The notes: generated by a model from the sequence alone, not told the origin. DNA of 16,274 nt from an uncultured Eubacteriales bacterium (GCA_902772745.1 CACYBV010000151.1:1-16274); one strand, 5' to 3'. Shown: positions 1 through 7,412, counted from the stretch's first letter. Translations and numbers: made by a program.

Positions 1-411
1 AAACAGAGGGTTCGTACGCTGGTTGAACATGATCGCGAAGGTTTTCCCGGACTTTTTCGCGGCTTCGTTCATCCGGCGGACCGCGGAAACCGAGACGCCG
101 GCCGGCTTCTCCGTCAGGACGTGGAGGCCGCGTGAAAAAGCTTCCTCCGCATACACGGGGTGCAGGTAATGCGGAACTGCGATAAGTACCGCGTCAGAAA
201 GCCCGCTTTCCATCAGGGCGGCCGCGTCCGTAAACTGCGCTGCCCGGGGCTGCAGTTTTTCCGCAGCCCGGAGCCGCTCTTCGCGGATATCGCAGACCGC
301 GGTGATTTCAACGGAGGGGCAAAGTCCGTCCGCAACGTTTTTGAGGTGTCCCGAGCCCATGTTGCCGATGCCGATAACGCCGAGGCGAAGTTTTTCTGTA
401 TATGTATTCAT
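1..411 (-). CDS. Gfo/Idh/MocA family oxidoreductase (N-terminal part, cut by window edge)
   Basis: The 137 visible codons encode the NAD(P)-binding half of a Gfo/Idh/MocA oxidoreductase, a family that oxidises or reduces sugars, inositols and related polyols in the cytoplasm. A Rossmann start (LGVIGIGNMGSGHL, residues 10-23) is followed by the second strand with an acidic end (AVCDIRE) and by the hallmark EKPAG (about residues 104-108), whose Lys normally contacts nicotinamide and substrate. The C-terminal substrate domain lies beyond base 1. The start at 411 is supported by an AGAGGA ribosome binding site (422-427) about 10 nt upstream and by a sigma-A promoter at 454-482. The family cannot be narrowed to one substrate from this fragment. 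It is divergent from the ABC operon. It is only distantly similar to the truncated Gfo/Idh/MocA gene at 12212-12667. Confidence 0.9.
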   Translation of the reverse strand, partial: MNTYTEKLRLGVIGIGNMGSGHLKNVADGLCPSVEITAVCDIREERLRAAEKLQPRAAQFTDAAALMESGLSDAVLIAVPHYLHPVYAEEAFSRGLHVLTEKPAGVSVSAVRRMNEAAKKSGKTFAIMFNQRTNPLF

Positions 412-453
412 AGGTAATCCGTCCTCTTTTGCAGTCTTTTCCGTTCTTCTCTG

Positions 454-482
454 ATCGTATCGCAGGGCTCCGGAATTGTCAA
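454..482 (-). promoter_or_regulatory. Sigma-A promoter of the leftward Gfo/Idh/MocA gene
   Basis: On the minus strand a perfect -35 TTGACA (477-482) is followed by a 17-bp spacer and the -10 TACGAT (454-459). Transcription would start near 447, giving a leader of about 36 nt that contains the AGAGGA ribosome binding site. Only the motif match and position support it. Confidence 0.75.
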
Positions 483-496
483 GCAGGATTTCCCGG

Positions 497-529
497 TTCA
501 TCCTCCCGGGCGGAGCCTTGGGGACCCCT
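497..529 (+). repeat. Degenerate GTCAT-type intergenic repeat, copy 1
   Basis: The copy begins TTCATCCTCCCGGGCGGAG and ends GGGGACCCC. It resembles the pattern GTCATYCC-GGGCGG...GGGATCCC seen at 3437-3477, 7366-7400, 7413-7453 and 12251-12324. It is the most divergent copy. It lies between the two divergent promoters without overlapping either one. Confidence 0.45.
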
Positions 530-597
530 ATCAGGCTGCCGGATGATTCCGCAACGAAAAATAACACCGATTCCTACGCCGTGTCCGCTTCGGTTGA

Positions 598-626
598 TTG
601 ACAGGCCTGCCCGGCCGTATTACAAT
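598..626 (+). promoter_or_regulatory. Sigma-A promoter of the ABC transporter operon
   Basis: A perfect -35 TTGACA (598-603), a spacer of exactly 17 bp and the -10 TACAAT (621-626) predict a start near 633 and a leader of about 74 nt before the ATG at 707. It is one of the strongest promoter matches in the window. Confidence 0.8.
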
Positions 627-634
627 ATCCTCGG

Positions 635-670
635 AAATTTCAGAAAAGTGGGAAAGTTCATAAATTTCAG
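635..670 (+). repeat. Paired direct repeat AAATTTCAG (possible operator)
   Basis: Two exact copies of AAATTTCAG (635-643 and 662-670, spaced 27 bp start to start) sit just downstream of the predicted transcription start of the operon that ends with an XRE-AbrB regulator. This is a natural place for autorepression. Regulator binding is inference; the repeat itself is visible. Confidence 0.35.
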
Positions 671-706
671 CGCCGGAAATACCGGCCGGAAAAGGATCAT
701 ATAATC

Positions 707-1456
707 ATGAGTGAAATCATTCTTGAGGTGAAAAATCTCTGTAAAGACTATGAAAACTTCCGCCTTCAGGACATCAGTTTTCAGATGGCACGGGGACGGA
801 TTATGGGGCTTGTCGGCCGGAACGGCGCCGGGAAAACGACGACGATGAAGGCGATGCTGAACATGATCAGCCGCTCCTCCGGCGAGGTGCGGTATTTCGG
901 GATGGACATCCGCGAGCATGAGCGCGAGATCAAGCAGCGCATCGGCTACGCGGGTTCGCAGAAAGGCTGGTATCAGCGGAAGCGGATCGGTGATATTGCC
1001 CGTATTACGCTCGGATTCTATGAAAAATCAGACCCGCAGGCATTCGAAAAATATCTCGGCCTGTTTTCCATTGACCCGAAAAAGCGGGTTCTGGAGCTCT
1101 CCGAGGGCATGAAGGTCAAGTTCTCGATCGCGCTCGCACTTTCGCATCACGCAGAGCTTCTGATCCTCGACGAACCGACAAGCGGCCTCGACCCGGTTTC
1201 CCGCGAAGAGCTTCTCGATCTGTTCCGCTGGCTTCGGGACGAGGGGGTGTCGATCCTGTTCTCGACGCACATCACATCCGACCTCGACAAATGCGCCGAC
1301 GATATCACCTATATTGCAAAAGGACAGCTTCTTGCAAGTGCTCCGATGGACAGATACCTTGCTGAATGCCGCGAAAAAGGACTCGGTTCCACGCTTGAGG
1401 AAATCATGATCAGCTGTGAAAAGGAGGGAAATTTCCGTGAAAAGCATCTCTTCTAA
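707..1456 (+). CDS. ABC transporter ATP-binding protein (ABC-2 type exporter)
   Basis: This 249-aa cytoplasmic ATPase powers the membrane protein encoded next. All nucleotide-binding elements are present: Walker A GRNGAGKT (residues 37-44), an LSGGQ-type signature in the variant form LSEGM (131-135), Walker B LLILDEP with catalytic Glu156, the D-loop SGLDPVS, and the switch His188 in STH. The variant signature and short length fit the BcrA/CcmA-like exporters that pair with small ABC-2 permeases. The substrate is unknown; such pairs commonly export drugs, bacteriocins or lipids, or form two-gene units with a dedicated regulator, as here. The start at 707 is preceded by AAAGGA (691-696). The 3' end overlaps the permease start by 20 bp, implying coupled translation. 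The family call is certain; the exported molecule is not. Confidence 0.93.
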   Translation: MSEIILEVKNLCKDYENFRLQDISFQMARGRIMGLVGRNGAGKTTTMKAMLNMISRSSGEVRYFGMDIREHEREIKQRIGYAGSQKGWYQRKRIGDIARITLGFYEKSDPQAFEKYLGLFSIDPKKRVLELSEGMKVKFSIALALSHHAELLILDEPTSGLDPVSREELLDLFRWLRDEGVSILFSTHITSDLDKCADDITYIAKGQLLASAPMDRYLAECREKGLGSTLEEIMISCEKEGNFREKHLF

Positions 1457-2102
1457 ACTGTTTGTAAAGGAACTGCAGCTCGCCCAGATCGTTCTGACGC
1501 CGCTGTTCCTGCTGGCGACCCTGATGGTTTTCATCCCGAACTATCCGCTCCTCGTCGGCGCGTTTATGGTATGTCTGGGGATCTTCTACTCCTTCCAGAA
1601 TACGAGGGAACAGCAGGATATCATTTACAGTGTGCTGCTCCCCGTGGCAAAGCGCGACATTGTCAGCGCAAAATACCGTTTCGTCTGCTTTTACGAAATC
1701 ATCGCTTTCGTGCTGTTTGGTATCTGGACGGTAATCCGGATGACGCTGATGTCCGCCGTCCGCCCCTATGCGGAAGGATCGCTTCTCCCGCCGTCGCCTT
1801 TGTTTCTCGCCTTCGTGCTGTTTCTGTTCCTGTGCTTTAATGTTCTCTTTGTCGGAGGATTCTTCAGGACGGCCTGGGCGCTCGGAAAACCGCTGATTTT
1901 CTTCAGTATTGCCGCCCTTTTTACCATTGTTTCCGCAGAAACGCTTCCGCATCTTCCGGGCTGCGGGTTCCTGAAAAACCCGGCGGGCGAACGGCTCGGG
2001 CTGCAGTTTTCGGTGCTTTTTTTGGTGTTCGTCTTCTATGTCGGCGGAACGCTTCTTTCGTGGAAAAAGTCGGTTGACCGATTTGAACGGATTGATTTAT
2101 AA
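1437..2102 (+). CDS. ABC-2 type permease (ABC2_membrane_5-like)
   Basis: This 221-aa integral membrane protein is the partner of the preceding ATPase. About six hydrophobic segments are visible (roughly residues 16-34, 38-53, 84-104, 121-143, 151-168 and 190-207). Between the second and third lies the motif SVLLPVAKRDIVSAKY (65-80), typical of the cytoplasmic coupling region in this permease family (YSLLPVsRkeIV..KY). I chose GTG 1437 because AAGGAGGG (1421-1428) sits 8 nt upstream; the earlier in-frame GTG at 1416 would put that Shine-Dalgarno inside the gene. It overlaps the ATPase by 20 bp and is followed after 34 nt by the regulator, so the three form one operon. Dimerisation and substrate are unknown. 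Confidence 0.88.
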   Translation: MKSISSKLFVKELQLAQIVLTPLFLLATLMVFIPNYPLLVGAFMVCLGIFYSFQNTREQQDIIYSVLLPVAKRDIVSAKYRFVCFYEIIAFVLFGIWTVIRMTLMSAVRPYAEGSLLPPSPLFLAFVLFLFLCFNVLFVGGFFRTAWALGKPLIFFSIAALFTIVSAETLPHLPGCGFLKNPAGERLGLQFSVLFLVFVFYVGGTLLSWKKSVDRFERIDL

Positions 2103-2136
2103 TGGTGGAAAACAGGAATCACGGGAGGATGTTCTG

Positions 2137-2553
2137 ATGTTCGGTGATAAGATTTCGGCTGCGAGAAAGCAGCGTGGTATGACGCAGGAAGCGCTTGCGG
2201 AACGGATCGGCGTGTCGCGTCAGGCGCTTGCCAAATGGGAGTCCGGGGAATCGATTCCGGATATCGACCGCGCCGCAGCCGCCGCGAAAATCCTGGGGCT
2301 CTCTCTTGAGGAACTGGTGGAGGGAAATGAACCGGAAGCAGCCCCTCAGGGTCCGCCGAAAGGAAAATATCTGTTCGGAATCGCAGATGTGAATGACAAA
2401 GGACAGATTGTGATCCCGCGGGAAGCCCGCCGGATTTTTAATATCAAGCCCGGAGACCGGCTTGTCGTCCTCGGCGACGACGCGCAGGGAATCGCGCTGG
2501 TCAAGGCAGAAGGCTTCCTCATGCTCGCGGAAGAACTGCGGAAGCTGCAGTGA
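2137..2553 (+). CDS. XRE-type HTH / AbrB-like fusion transcriptional regulator
   Basis: This 138-aa protein has two DNA-binding modules. Residues 4-61 form an XRE/Cro-type helix-turn-helix (KISAARKQRGMTQEALAERI, then GVSRQALAKWESG). After a short Pro/Gly linker (66-76), residues 80-125 form a SpoVT/AbrB swapped-hairpin domain (DVNDKGQIVIPREARRIF, KPGDRLVVLGD). ATG 2137 is chosen because CGGGAGGA (2122-2129) precedes it; upstream in-frame codons lie inside the permease. As last gene of the ABC operon it probably controls that operon, perhaps through the AAATTTCAG repeats at 635-670, but this is inferred from position. HTH-AbrB fusions next to ABC genes are known in Firmicutes. No effector domain is present, so any signal would act through an unseen partner or through expression level. 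Confidence 0.9.
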   Translation: MFGDKISAARKQRGMTQEALAERIGVSRQALAKWESGESIPDIDRAAAAAKILGLSLEELVEGNEPEAAPQGPPKGKYLFGIADVNDKGQIVIPREARRIFNIKPGDRLVVLGDDAQGIALVKAEGFLMLAEELRKLQ

Positions 2554-2566
2554 ATTCCGGCCCCTC

Positions 2567-3358
2567 TTATTCCTTCCCCATTTTCTTTTCCTGCTGCTTT
2601 CCGGCGATCCGGACAGCAAGGGCGGGCGGGACGAGCCTTGAAAGCACAACGCCTGCGCGCATCATGAAGGTCGGAACGATGACTGCCCTGCCCTTTTTCA
2701 GCTTCTTCAGGGCATAACGGACACATTCCTCCGCGCTGATGCTTTTGAGTGCGAATTTCACATGCGCGACCTGGTTGAATTCCGTGTCCACAGGGCCCGG
2801 ACAAAGCGCGCTGACAGCGACCTTTCCGGATTTTTTCCGGACCTCTTCGCGCACCGAACGGGTCAGACTGACGACATATGCTTTCGATGCGTAGTAAGAA
2901 GCCATGTACGGTCCGCCCGGAAGGAGTCCGGCGGAGGATGCGACGTTCAGGATAAAGCCCGGTTCGCCTTTCTTTTCAAAATACTGCAGCGCCTTCTTGA
3001 GGATGATGTGCTGCGCGGTCACATTCACATCGATCATCTGCATTTCACGGGAAAGTTCGGTCTCCGTGAATTCCCCGAAATCGCCGAAGCCGGCGTTGTT
3101 GATCACGATCCGCAGGGGGAGCTTCGCGGCTTCCCGCGCCACCAGGCCGCATTCCGCGCGGAAGGAGAGGTCCGCCGGAAGGATCCGGATGTCAACAGGC
3201 GTTTCTCTTTTCAGTTCGTCTTTCAGTTTCTGCAGCCGCTCTCCCCTTCTTGCCACGAGAAGAAGGCCGTATCCTTCTTTTGCCAGCTGCCGCGCGAATT
3301 CTCTGCCGATTCCGGAGCTGGCCCCGGTGACCAGCGCATATTCCTTTGCTTTTTCCAT
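2567..3358 (-). CDS. Classical short-chain dehydrogenase/reductase (SDR)
   Basis: This 263-aa cytoplasmic NAD(P)-dependent oxidoreductase has the full classical SDR set: the cofactor motif TGASSGIG (residues 11-18), the NNAG structural motif (87-90), catalytic Ser142 in the NVASSAG strand, and Tyr155/Lys159 in YYASK. PGPVDTEF (187-194) is the usual nicotinamide-side loop. Arg37-Arg38 after the second strand suggest NADP(H) preference (inference). The length is normal, with a Lys-rich tail. The start at 3358 is preceded by AAGGAAT. The gene converges on the XRE-AbrB gene with only 13 bp between stop codons and no visible terminator. Overall it resembles the DltE/YqjQ-like group of general SDRs; the substrate cannot be named. 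Confidence 0.93.
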   Translation of the reverse strand: MEKAKEYALVTGASSGIGREFARQLAKEGYGLLLVARRGERLQKLKDELKRETPVDIRILPADLSFRAECGLVAREAAKLPLRIVINNAGFGDFGEFTETELSREMQMIDVNVTAQHIILKKALQYFEKKGEPGFILNVASSAGLLPGGPYMASYYASKAYVVSLTRSVREEVRKKSGKVAVSALCPGPVDTEFNQVAHVKFALKSISAEECVRYALKKLKKGRAVIVPTFMMRAGVVLSRLVPPALAVRIAGKQQEKKMGKE

Positions 3359-3397
3359 AAATTATTCCTTCGGATAAGAATCAGTTCTCTGCCTTTT

Positions 3398-3426
3398 AGA
3401 ATACACCATCGCCGGAAAAAAAGCAA
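3398..3426 (-). promoter_or_regulatory. Possible weak sigma-A promoter for the SDR gene
   Basis: The minus strand shows TTGCTT (3421-3426), a 17-bp spacer and TATTCT (3398-3403), about 39 nt upstream of the ATG at 3358. Spacing is ideal but both hexamers are poor, so this is tentative. Confidence 0.3.
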
Positions 3427-3436
3427 GCATGGCTTT

Positions 3437-3477
3437 TTCATCCCGGGCGGGGACGCAGTCCGGGCCGGGGGATTCCG
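3437..3477 (+). repeat. GTCAT-type intergenic repeat, copy 2
   Basis: The copy runs from TTCATCCCGGGCGGGGACG to GGGGGATTCCG and fits the GTCATYCC-GGGCGG...GGGATCCC pattern. Its right end abuts the 51-bp palindrome at 3474-3524. Confidence 0.55.
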
Positions 3478-3524
3478 TCCGGGAGGAAATTTCCGGAATT
3501 CCGGGATTTCTCCGCCCGGACGGA
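3474..3524. repeat. 51-bp near-perfect palindrome (REP/MITE-like hairpin)
   Basis: The outer arms TCCGTCCGGG (3474-3483) and CCCGGACGGA (3515-3524) are exact reverse complements. Inside them AAAT/ATTT pair, and the centre is the perfect 12-bp palindrome CCGGAATTCCGG (3493-3504). The whole element could fold into a long hairpin or cruciform. It sits between the divergent SDR and GH2 genes beside repeat copy 2. No T-run follows on either strand, so it is not a standard terminator. Confidence 0.75.
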
Positions 3525-3546
3525 GCGGGAGAAAAGTGAACGCACC

Positions 3547-3575
3547 GGCCGTCCGTTAGCTGCTCACGGACGGCC
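3547..3575. repeat. 9-bp inverted repeat upstream of the GH2 promoter
   Basis: GGCCGTCCG (3547-3555) and CGGACGGCC (3567-3575) are perfect inverted copies around an 11-nt loop. No run of T follows on either strand, so an operator is more likely than a terminator. The GACGGCC half-site occurs again at 3601-3607 inside the promoter spacer, and the longer GACGGCCAT (3569-3577 and 3601-3609) is a direct repeat with a 32-bp period, close to three helical turns. Confidence 0.5.
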
Positions 3576-3593
3576 ATAATTTACACCGGGCAC

Positions 3594-3622
3594 TTGAACA
3601 GACGGCCATTCTTTGGTATGAT
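3594..3622 (+). promoter_or_regulatory. Sigma-A promoter of the GH2 gene
   Basis: TTGAAC (3594-3599), a 17-bp spacer and TATGAT (3617-3622) give a near-consensus promoter. The predicted start near 3629 leaves a leader of only about 22 nt carrying GGGAGG. A GACGGCCAT copy fills the left half of the spacer, where a bound protein would block RNA polymerase. Confidence 0.75.
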
Positions 3623-3650
3623 AGAGGAAATATCATCGGGAGGTTTCACC

Positions 3651-6600
3651 ATGAGAGACATCGCGAGGAACCGCGCTGTATGGCACTCAAGCGCGGCAGA
3701 TTACAGTCACACCGGCCATCTGACGACAAACGCCGTCGAAATCCCCTGGATCAGCAGCGGTTCCGGGGAGGAATGGCTCCTTCTCGACCTCGGCGCGCTT
3801 TCCGAAATCAGTAAGCTTTCCGTGCGCTTTGGCAGCGAATATGCAGGAAAATGCACCATCATGCTTTCAGAAGACGGAAAAGCCTGTACGGAAGCCGGCG
3901 TGCTCTTTGGCGCTTCGGATCAGACGGCGGAGACGGAGATTTCCGGCCAGGCGCGTTATATTAAGCTTCTGTTTTCCGAATGCTCCGGTGACAGATATAT
4001 CGTATATCAGGTCTCGGTTTTCGGTGAAAACGGGCTGGTTTATGCGCTGCCTGCAAATCCGGAGGCGGATCCGGACGGATCGCTGCCTCTCACCGGCGGT
4101 GACTGGCGGCTGCAGCGCGCATCAGAGGTTCCCGCAGACGGACCGGCGCTTTCCTCAGCGGACTTTGACGATTCTTCGTGGCTTCCGGCCGTTGTGCCCG
4201 GAACAGTGCTTGTATCTTACCTTCAGGCCGGCGCAGTCCCGGATCCTTTCTATGACGACGATCAGTTCCAGATCTCGGAGGAATTCTTCACAGCGGATTT
4301 CTGGTACCGGAATCGTTTCGCCGTTCCCCGGGAACAGCGCGGGAAAAAGGTTTTCCTGAATTTCGACTCCATAAACTGGAAGGCGGATGTGTACTTCAAC
4401 GGAGCACTTCTTAAGAATGAACTCCCGGGAAGGACGCACTCTGTCGAAGGTGCTTTCATCCGCGCGAAGTTTGACGTGACGGATCTCGTACGTTTCGGGG
4501 AAGAGAACTGCTTCGCGGTCCGGATCCTGAAAAACGAAACCCCCGGCGAAGTCACGACCCAGGGCCTTGCTTACGGCCCCGGCCCGAACGGCGGCCTCCT
4601 CGGCGCGGACAATCCGACCTGCCACGCGGCGGTCGGCTGGGACTGGCTCCCGACGATCCGCGGAAGAAATATCGGCATCACCGGCGACGTCCGCCTCAGT
4701 TTCGGCGGCGAAGTGCAGCTTTCGGATCCCTGGATGGACGCCGCGCTTCCGCTGCTGTCGGAAACCACCGCGATCCCGGTTCCGGATCGGATGCTCGGAG
4801 AACATGTTTCTGTGGACGGTGTTCCCGGAAATATCAGCGAGTGGCACGGTCATGCCGGCGACCGCTTCGTTGCGGACCTCGGCGAATCCCTTCCGGTCGG
4901 TTCCGTCACGCTCATCTGGGGTACGGAAGCCGGCGGCCCGGCGGCGGATCTCGAGTCCCGTTATCCGCAGGCATTCCGTCTCGAAGCCTCCGCTGACGGC
5001 GTAAATTATCAGAATCTCGACGCTTACCCCGGCGGACAGGTCCCGGTCCTTTTCATGGGGCTTAAGGACGCAGCGGCAAGCGCCGGAACCGACGTGCTTT
5101 TCGGGCATGCGATCTCCGACACGCTTCCCGGAGCGACCGCAAATGTTCCTCTGGACCTCACGCGCTTCGGCCGAGGTCTTGAAAACCGCAGGATCGTGCA
5201 GCCGCAGAATGTACGGTATCTTCGTTTCACGGTGCTCGCCCAGCGCGAACTGAACGGCAAAGCAGTCGATACCATTGTGCGCGAGATGAAGGTGTATTCG
5301 GAGTCTCCGGAGCATCTGGAGCAGTCCACGAAACACAGCTTTGTGCTGGATACTGAAAAAGCCGATCTCACTTTCCGCACAGAACTCCGAAACTACGGCG
5401 GACAGCCGGAAACCGTGCAGATTCAGGGCCGGATTCTCCCGGACGGACCGGAGTTTTCCGAAAATCTCAGCCTGGAGCCTGGCGGAATTTCCGCCGTCCG
5501 CATTCCGCTCACGCTCGCATCGCCGAAGCTCTGGTGGCCGAACACCTACGGAAAACAGAATCTCTATACCTGTGAGGTATCCGTGCTTCGAAACGGTGCG
5601 CTTTCTGACCGTAAACGCTTTGATTTCGGTGTCCGGCGCTTCGATTACGTGATCGAAGGCGGGCTTCTCACGCTTTACTGCAACGGCGTCCGGATCGTCG
5701 CAAAGGGGGGCAACTGGGGTCTTGACGACGGGCTGAAGCGCGACACCCGGCGCGTATTTTTCGATAAAGTCCGTCTCCATGCCGAACAGAACATGACCAT
5801 GATCCGGAACTGGGTCGGCATGACCGGACACCCGGCTTTCTACGAAGCCTGCGACCGCTACGGCGTCCTCATATGGGATGATTTCTGGCTCGCAAACCCC
5901 GCGGACGGTCCGGACCCCTCGGATCCTGCGATGTTCCTGGAAAATGCGGCCGACAAGATCCGGTTCGTGCGTTCCCATCCCTCGCTTGCATTCTACTGCG
6001 GCCGGAACGAAGGAAATCCGCGGGAAGATATCAATCAGGGGCTGGAAAAGCTCACGAAAGAGCTCGACGGAACGCGGATTTATTTCCCGAACTCGGCATC
6101 GCGCCCTGTCGGTTCCGGCGGCGGCTACCAGCTCGCAAAGTCCGGGGAGGCCTACGGCGTGAAGCAGTATTTCGATGATGTCACATCATCGGTGCTGCGT
6201 TCGGAGCGCGGCATCCCGAACGTTCCGGAGCTCGAGTCCGTGCGGAAATTCGTGCGTACAGAGCATTTGTGGCCGATCTGCGAGACCTGGGCGCTGCACG
6301 ACTGGACTTATCACATGAACGGCCCCGCGAACACCTATATGGAAGCCTTGCAGAAATACCTCGGCGGAGATTTCAAAGTCCCGGCGGATTATGTGCAGGG
6401 ACAGGCGCCGCAGGAATCGGACCCTGTTTACCGGCAGTACAAAGAGGAGATCGCCAGGATGTGCGCGGACGCCGCAAAGTGCTGGTCCCTTTCCGACTTC
6501 TTTAAGGCGTCTCAGCTCATTAACTACGACCACCACCGGGGCATGTTCGACGCCATCTCATCAAGGCTTTCAAACGGTCTCCTGATGTGGATGAGCCAGT

Positions 6601-7295
6601 CCTCCTGGCCATCCTTCATGTGGCAGACCTACGACTACTACCTTTATGAAAACGGCGGATTCTTCGGGGCAAAGGCAGGAAACCAGCCGGTCCGCGCCTT
6701 CTTCGATCCGAGGGACAACCGGATCCTTGCGGCGAACGCGACGCCGGAGAATTATGCGGATCTGACGGTTACGGCGGAATTATATAACCTGTACGGAAAG
6801 AAAGTGAAATCGGATGTGTACGCGCTTCCCGAGCTTCATTCGGATGCTTACGGTGTGACGGTTGCCGCCGCGGATTTCTCCGCATCGGACACCGATACCG
6901 TATTCCTGCGGCTGATTCTCTCGGATGAACAGGGTGAGGTGCTCGGGGAGAACACCTACTGGCACAACCGGAAGGAGTACCAGAATTACCTGGCGCTCCG
7001 GGAGATTCCGATGACCACGCTTTCGCTGCAGGTGCTTGGATCAGAGAAATTCAGGGACAGCAAGAACGGACGGGAAATGATCCGCACGGCGCTTTCCGTG
7101 AAGAACGGCGGCAGTGCGGCGCCCGGCGTAAGGATTCGGCTGCTGTCTCAGGGCGCGGACGTGCTTCCGGCCTTCTTCAGCGACAATTACCTGATAATGA
7201 TGCCCGGAGAGGAAAGATCCGTCACGGTCGAGTATGACGCGGACCGTGTGACCGGAGATCCGGAATTTACGGTCAGCGCGTGGAACAGCCTGTAG
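3651..7295 (+). CDS. GH2-family glycosidase (exo-beta-glucosaminidase / beta-mannosidase-like) with two discoidin-like modules
   Basis: This 1214-aa protein has no signal peptide, so it probably cleaves sugars from imported oligosaccharides in the cytoplasm. Order of parts: an F5/8-type-C-like beta-sandwich (residues about 5-127); the GH2 sugar-binding domain (about 145-350, with the WYRNRF and NFDSINWKADVYFNG strands); a second discoidin-like module inserted at about 378-550; an immunoglobulin-like domain (560-662, SPKLWWPNTYGKQNLY); the TIM barrel (663-1010); and C-terminal beta domains (about 1015-1214). Acid/base Glu787 lies in CGRNEGN and the likely nucleophile Glu852 in SERGIPNVP. LLMWMSQSSWPSFMWQTYDY (977-996) is typical of exo-glucosaminidase and beta-mannosidase relatives. 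The ATG at 3651 follows GGGAGG by 7 nt; an upstream in-frame ATG at 3594 overlaps the promoter and is rejected. Exact substrate unknown. Confidence 0.9.
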   Translation: MRDIARNRAVWHSSAADYSHTGHLTTNAVEIPWISSGSGEEWLLLDLGALSEISKLSVRFGSEYAGKCTIMLSEDGKACTEAGVLFGASDQTAETEISGQARYIKLLFSECSGDRYIVYQVSVFGENGLVYALPANPEADPDGSLPLTGGDWRLQRASEVPADGPALSSADFDDSSWLPAVVPGTVLVSYLQAGAVPDPFYDDDQFQISEEFFTADFWYRNRFAVPREQRGKKVFLNFDSINWKADVYFNGALLKNELPGRTHSVEGAFIRAKFDVTDLVRFGEENCFAVRILKNETPGEVTTQGLAYGPGPNGGLLGADNPTCHAAVGWDWLPTIRGRNIGITGDVRLSFGGEVQLSDPWMDAALPLLSETTAIPVPDRMLGEHVSVDGVPGNISEWHGHAGDRFVADLGESLPVGSVTLIWGTEAGGPAADLESRYPQAFRLEASADGVNYQNLDAYPGGQVPVLFMGLKDAAASAGTDVLFGHAISDTLPGATANVPLDLTRFGRGLENRRIVQPQNVRYLRFTVLAQRELNGKAVDTIVREMKVYSESPEHLEQSTKHSFVLDTEKADLTFRTELRNYGGQPETVQIQGRILPDGPEFSENLSLEPGGISAVRIPLTLASPKLWWPNTYGKQNLYTCEVSVLRNGALSDRKRFDFGVRRFDYVIEGGLLTLYCNGVRIVAKGGNWGLDDGLKRDTRRVFFDKVRLHAEQNMTMIRNWVGMTGHPAFYEACDRYGVLIWDDFWLANPADGPDPSDPAMFLENAADKIRFVRSHPSLAFYCGRNEGNPREDINQGLEKLTKELDGTRIYFPNSASRPVGSGGGYQLAKSGEAYGVKQYFDDVTSSVLRSERGIPNVPELESVRKFVRTEHLWPICETWALHDWTYHMNGPANTYMEALQKYLGGDFKVPADYVQGQAPQESDPVYRQYKEEIARMCADAAKCWSLSDFFKASQLINYDHHRGMFDAISSRLSNGLLMWMSQSSWPSFMWQTYDYYLYENGGFFGAKAGNQPVRAFFDPRDNRILAANATPENYADLTVTAELYNLYGKKVKSDVYALPELHSDAYGVTVAAADFSASDTDTVFLRLILSDEQGEVLGENTYWHNRKEYQNYLALREIPMTTLSLQVLGSEKFRDSKNGREMIRTALSVKNGGSAAPGVRIRLLSQGADVLPAFFSDNYLIMMPGEERSVTVEYDADRVTGDPEFTVSAWNSL

Positions 7296-7365
7296 CCTTG
7301 TGTCTTTTCGGACGGCGGCCGAAGGCCGAAGCCGGGAAATCTCATCAGGGTATCGACAAAGAGAA

Positions 7366-7400
7366 GGGATCCCTCGGCCCCTCCGGCCGCCCGGGATGAC
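7366..7400 (-). repeat. GTCAT-type intergenic repeat, copy 3 (reverse orientation)
   Basis: The minus strand reads GTCATCCCGGGCGGCCGGAG and ends GAGGGATCCC, the best-preserved copy of the family in the window. It faces copy 4 across 12 bp, making an inverted pair between the GH2 gene and birA. The whole 175-bp gap (7296-7470) is mostly repeat sequence; a GGCC-GAA-GGCC mini-hairpin occurs near 7318-7328, and no clear GH2 terminator or birA promoter was found. Confidence 0.65.
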
Positions 7401-7412
7401 AGAAGGTCTGTA

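Larger units (their letters stand above)
412..706. other. Divergent intergenic regulatory region
   Basis: This 295-bp non-coding stretch holds back-to-back sigma-A promoters (454-482 leftward, 598-626 rightward), a GTCAT-type repeat between them (497-529), and a 9-bp direct repeat AAATTTCAG at 635-643 and 662-670 in the ABC operon leader. The open frame that runs through it (429-704) has no ribosome binding site and no protein-like composition, so no gene is called. Confidence 0.6.

Noticed and set aside
1416..1436. Earlier GTG start for the ABC-2 permease
   Set aside because: The strong AAGGAGGG lies inside this extension and is ideally placed for GTG 1437.
2554..2566. Shared terminator between the regulator and SDR genes
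   Set aside because: The 13-bp gap and the adjacent coding ends show no GC stem with a T-run.
2762..3559. 265-codon plus-strand frame over the SDR gene
   Set aside because: It is antisense to a complete classical SDR and its product has no protein family features.
3547..3580. Rho-independent terminator at the GGCCGTCCG hairpin
   Set aside because: The stem is perfect but is followed only by ATAATTTA, without a T-run on either strand. It also sits directly upstream of a promoter.
4155..5978. 607-codon open frame on the minus strand
   Set aside because: It lies wholly antisense to the well-supported GH2 gene. GC-rich codon use keeps this frame open, and the product has no recognisable domain and no ribosome binding site.
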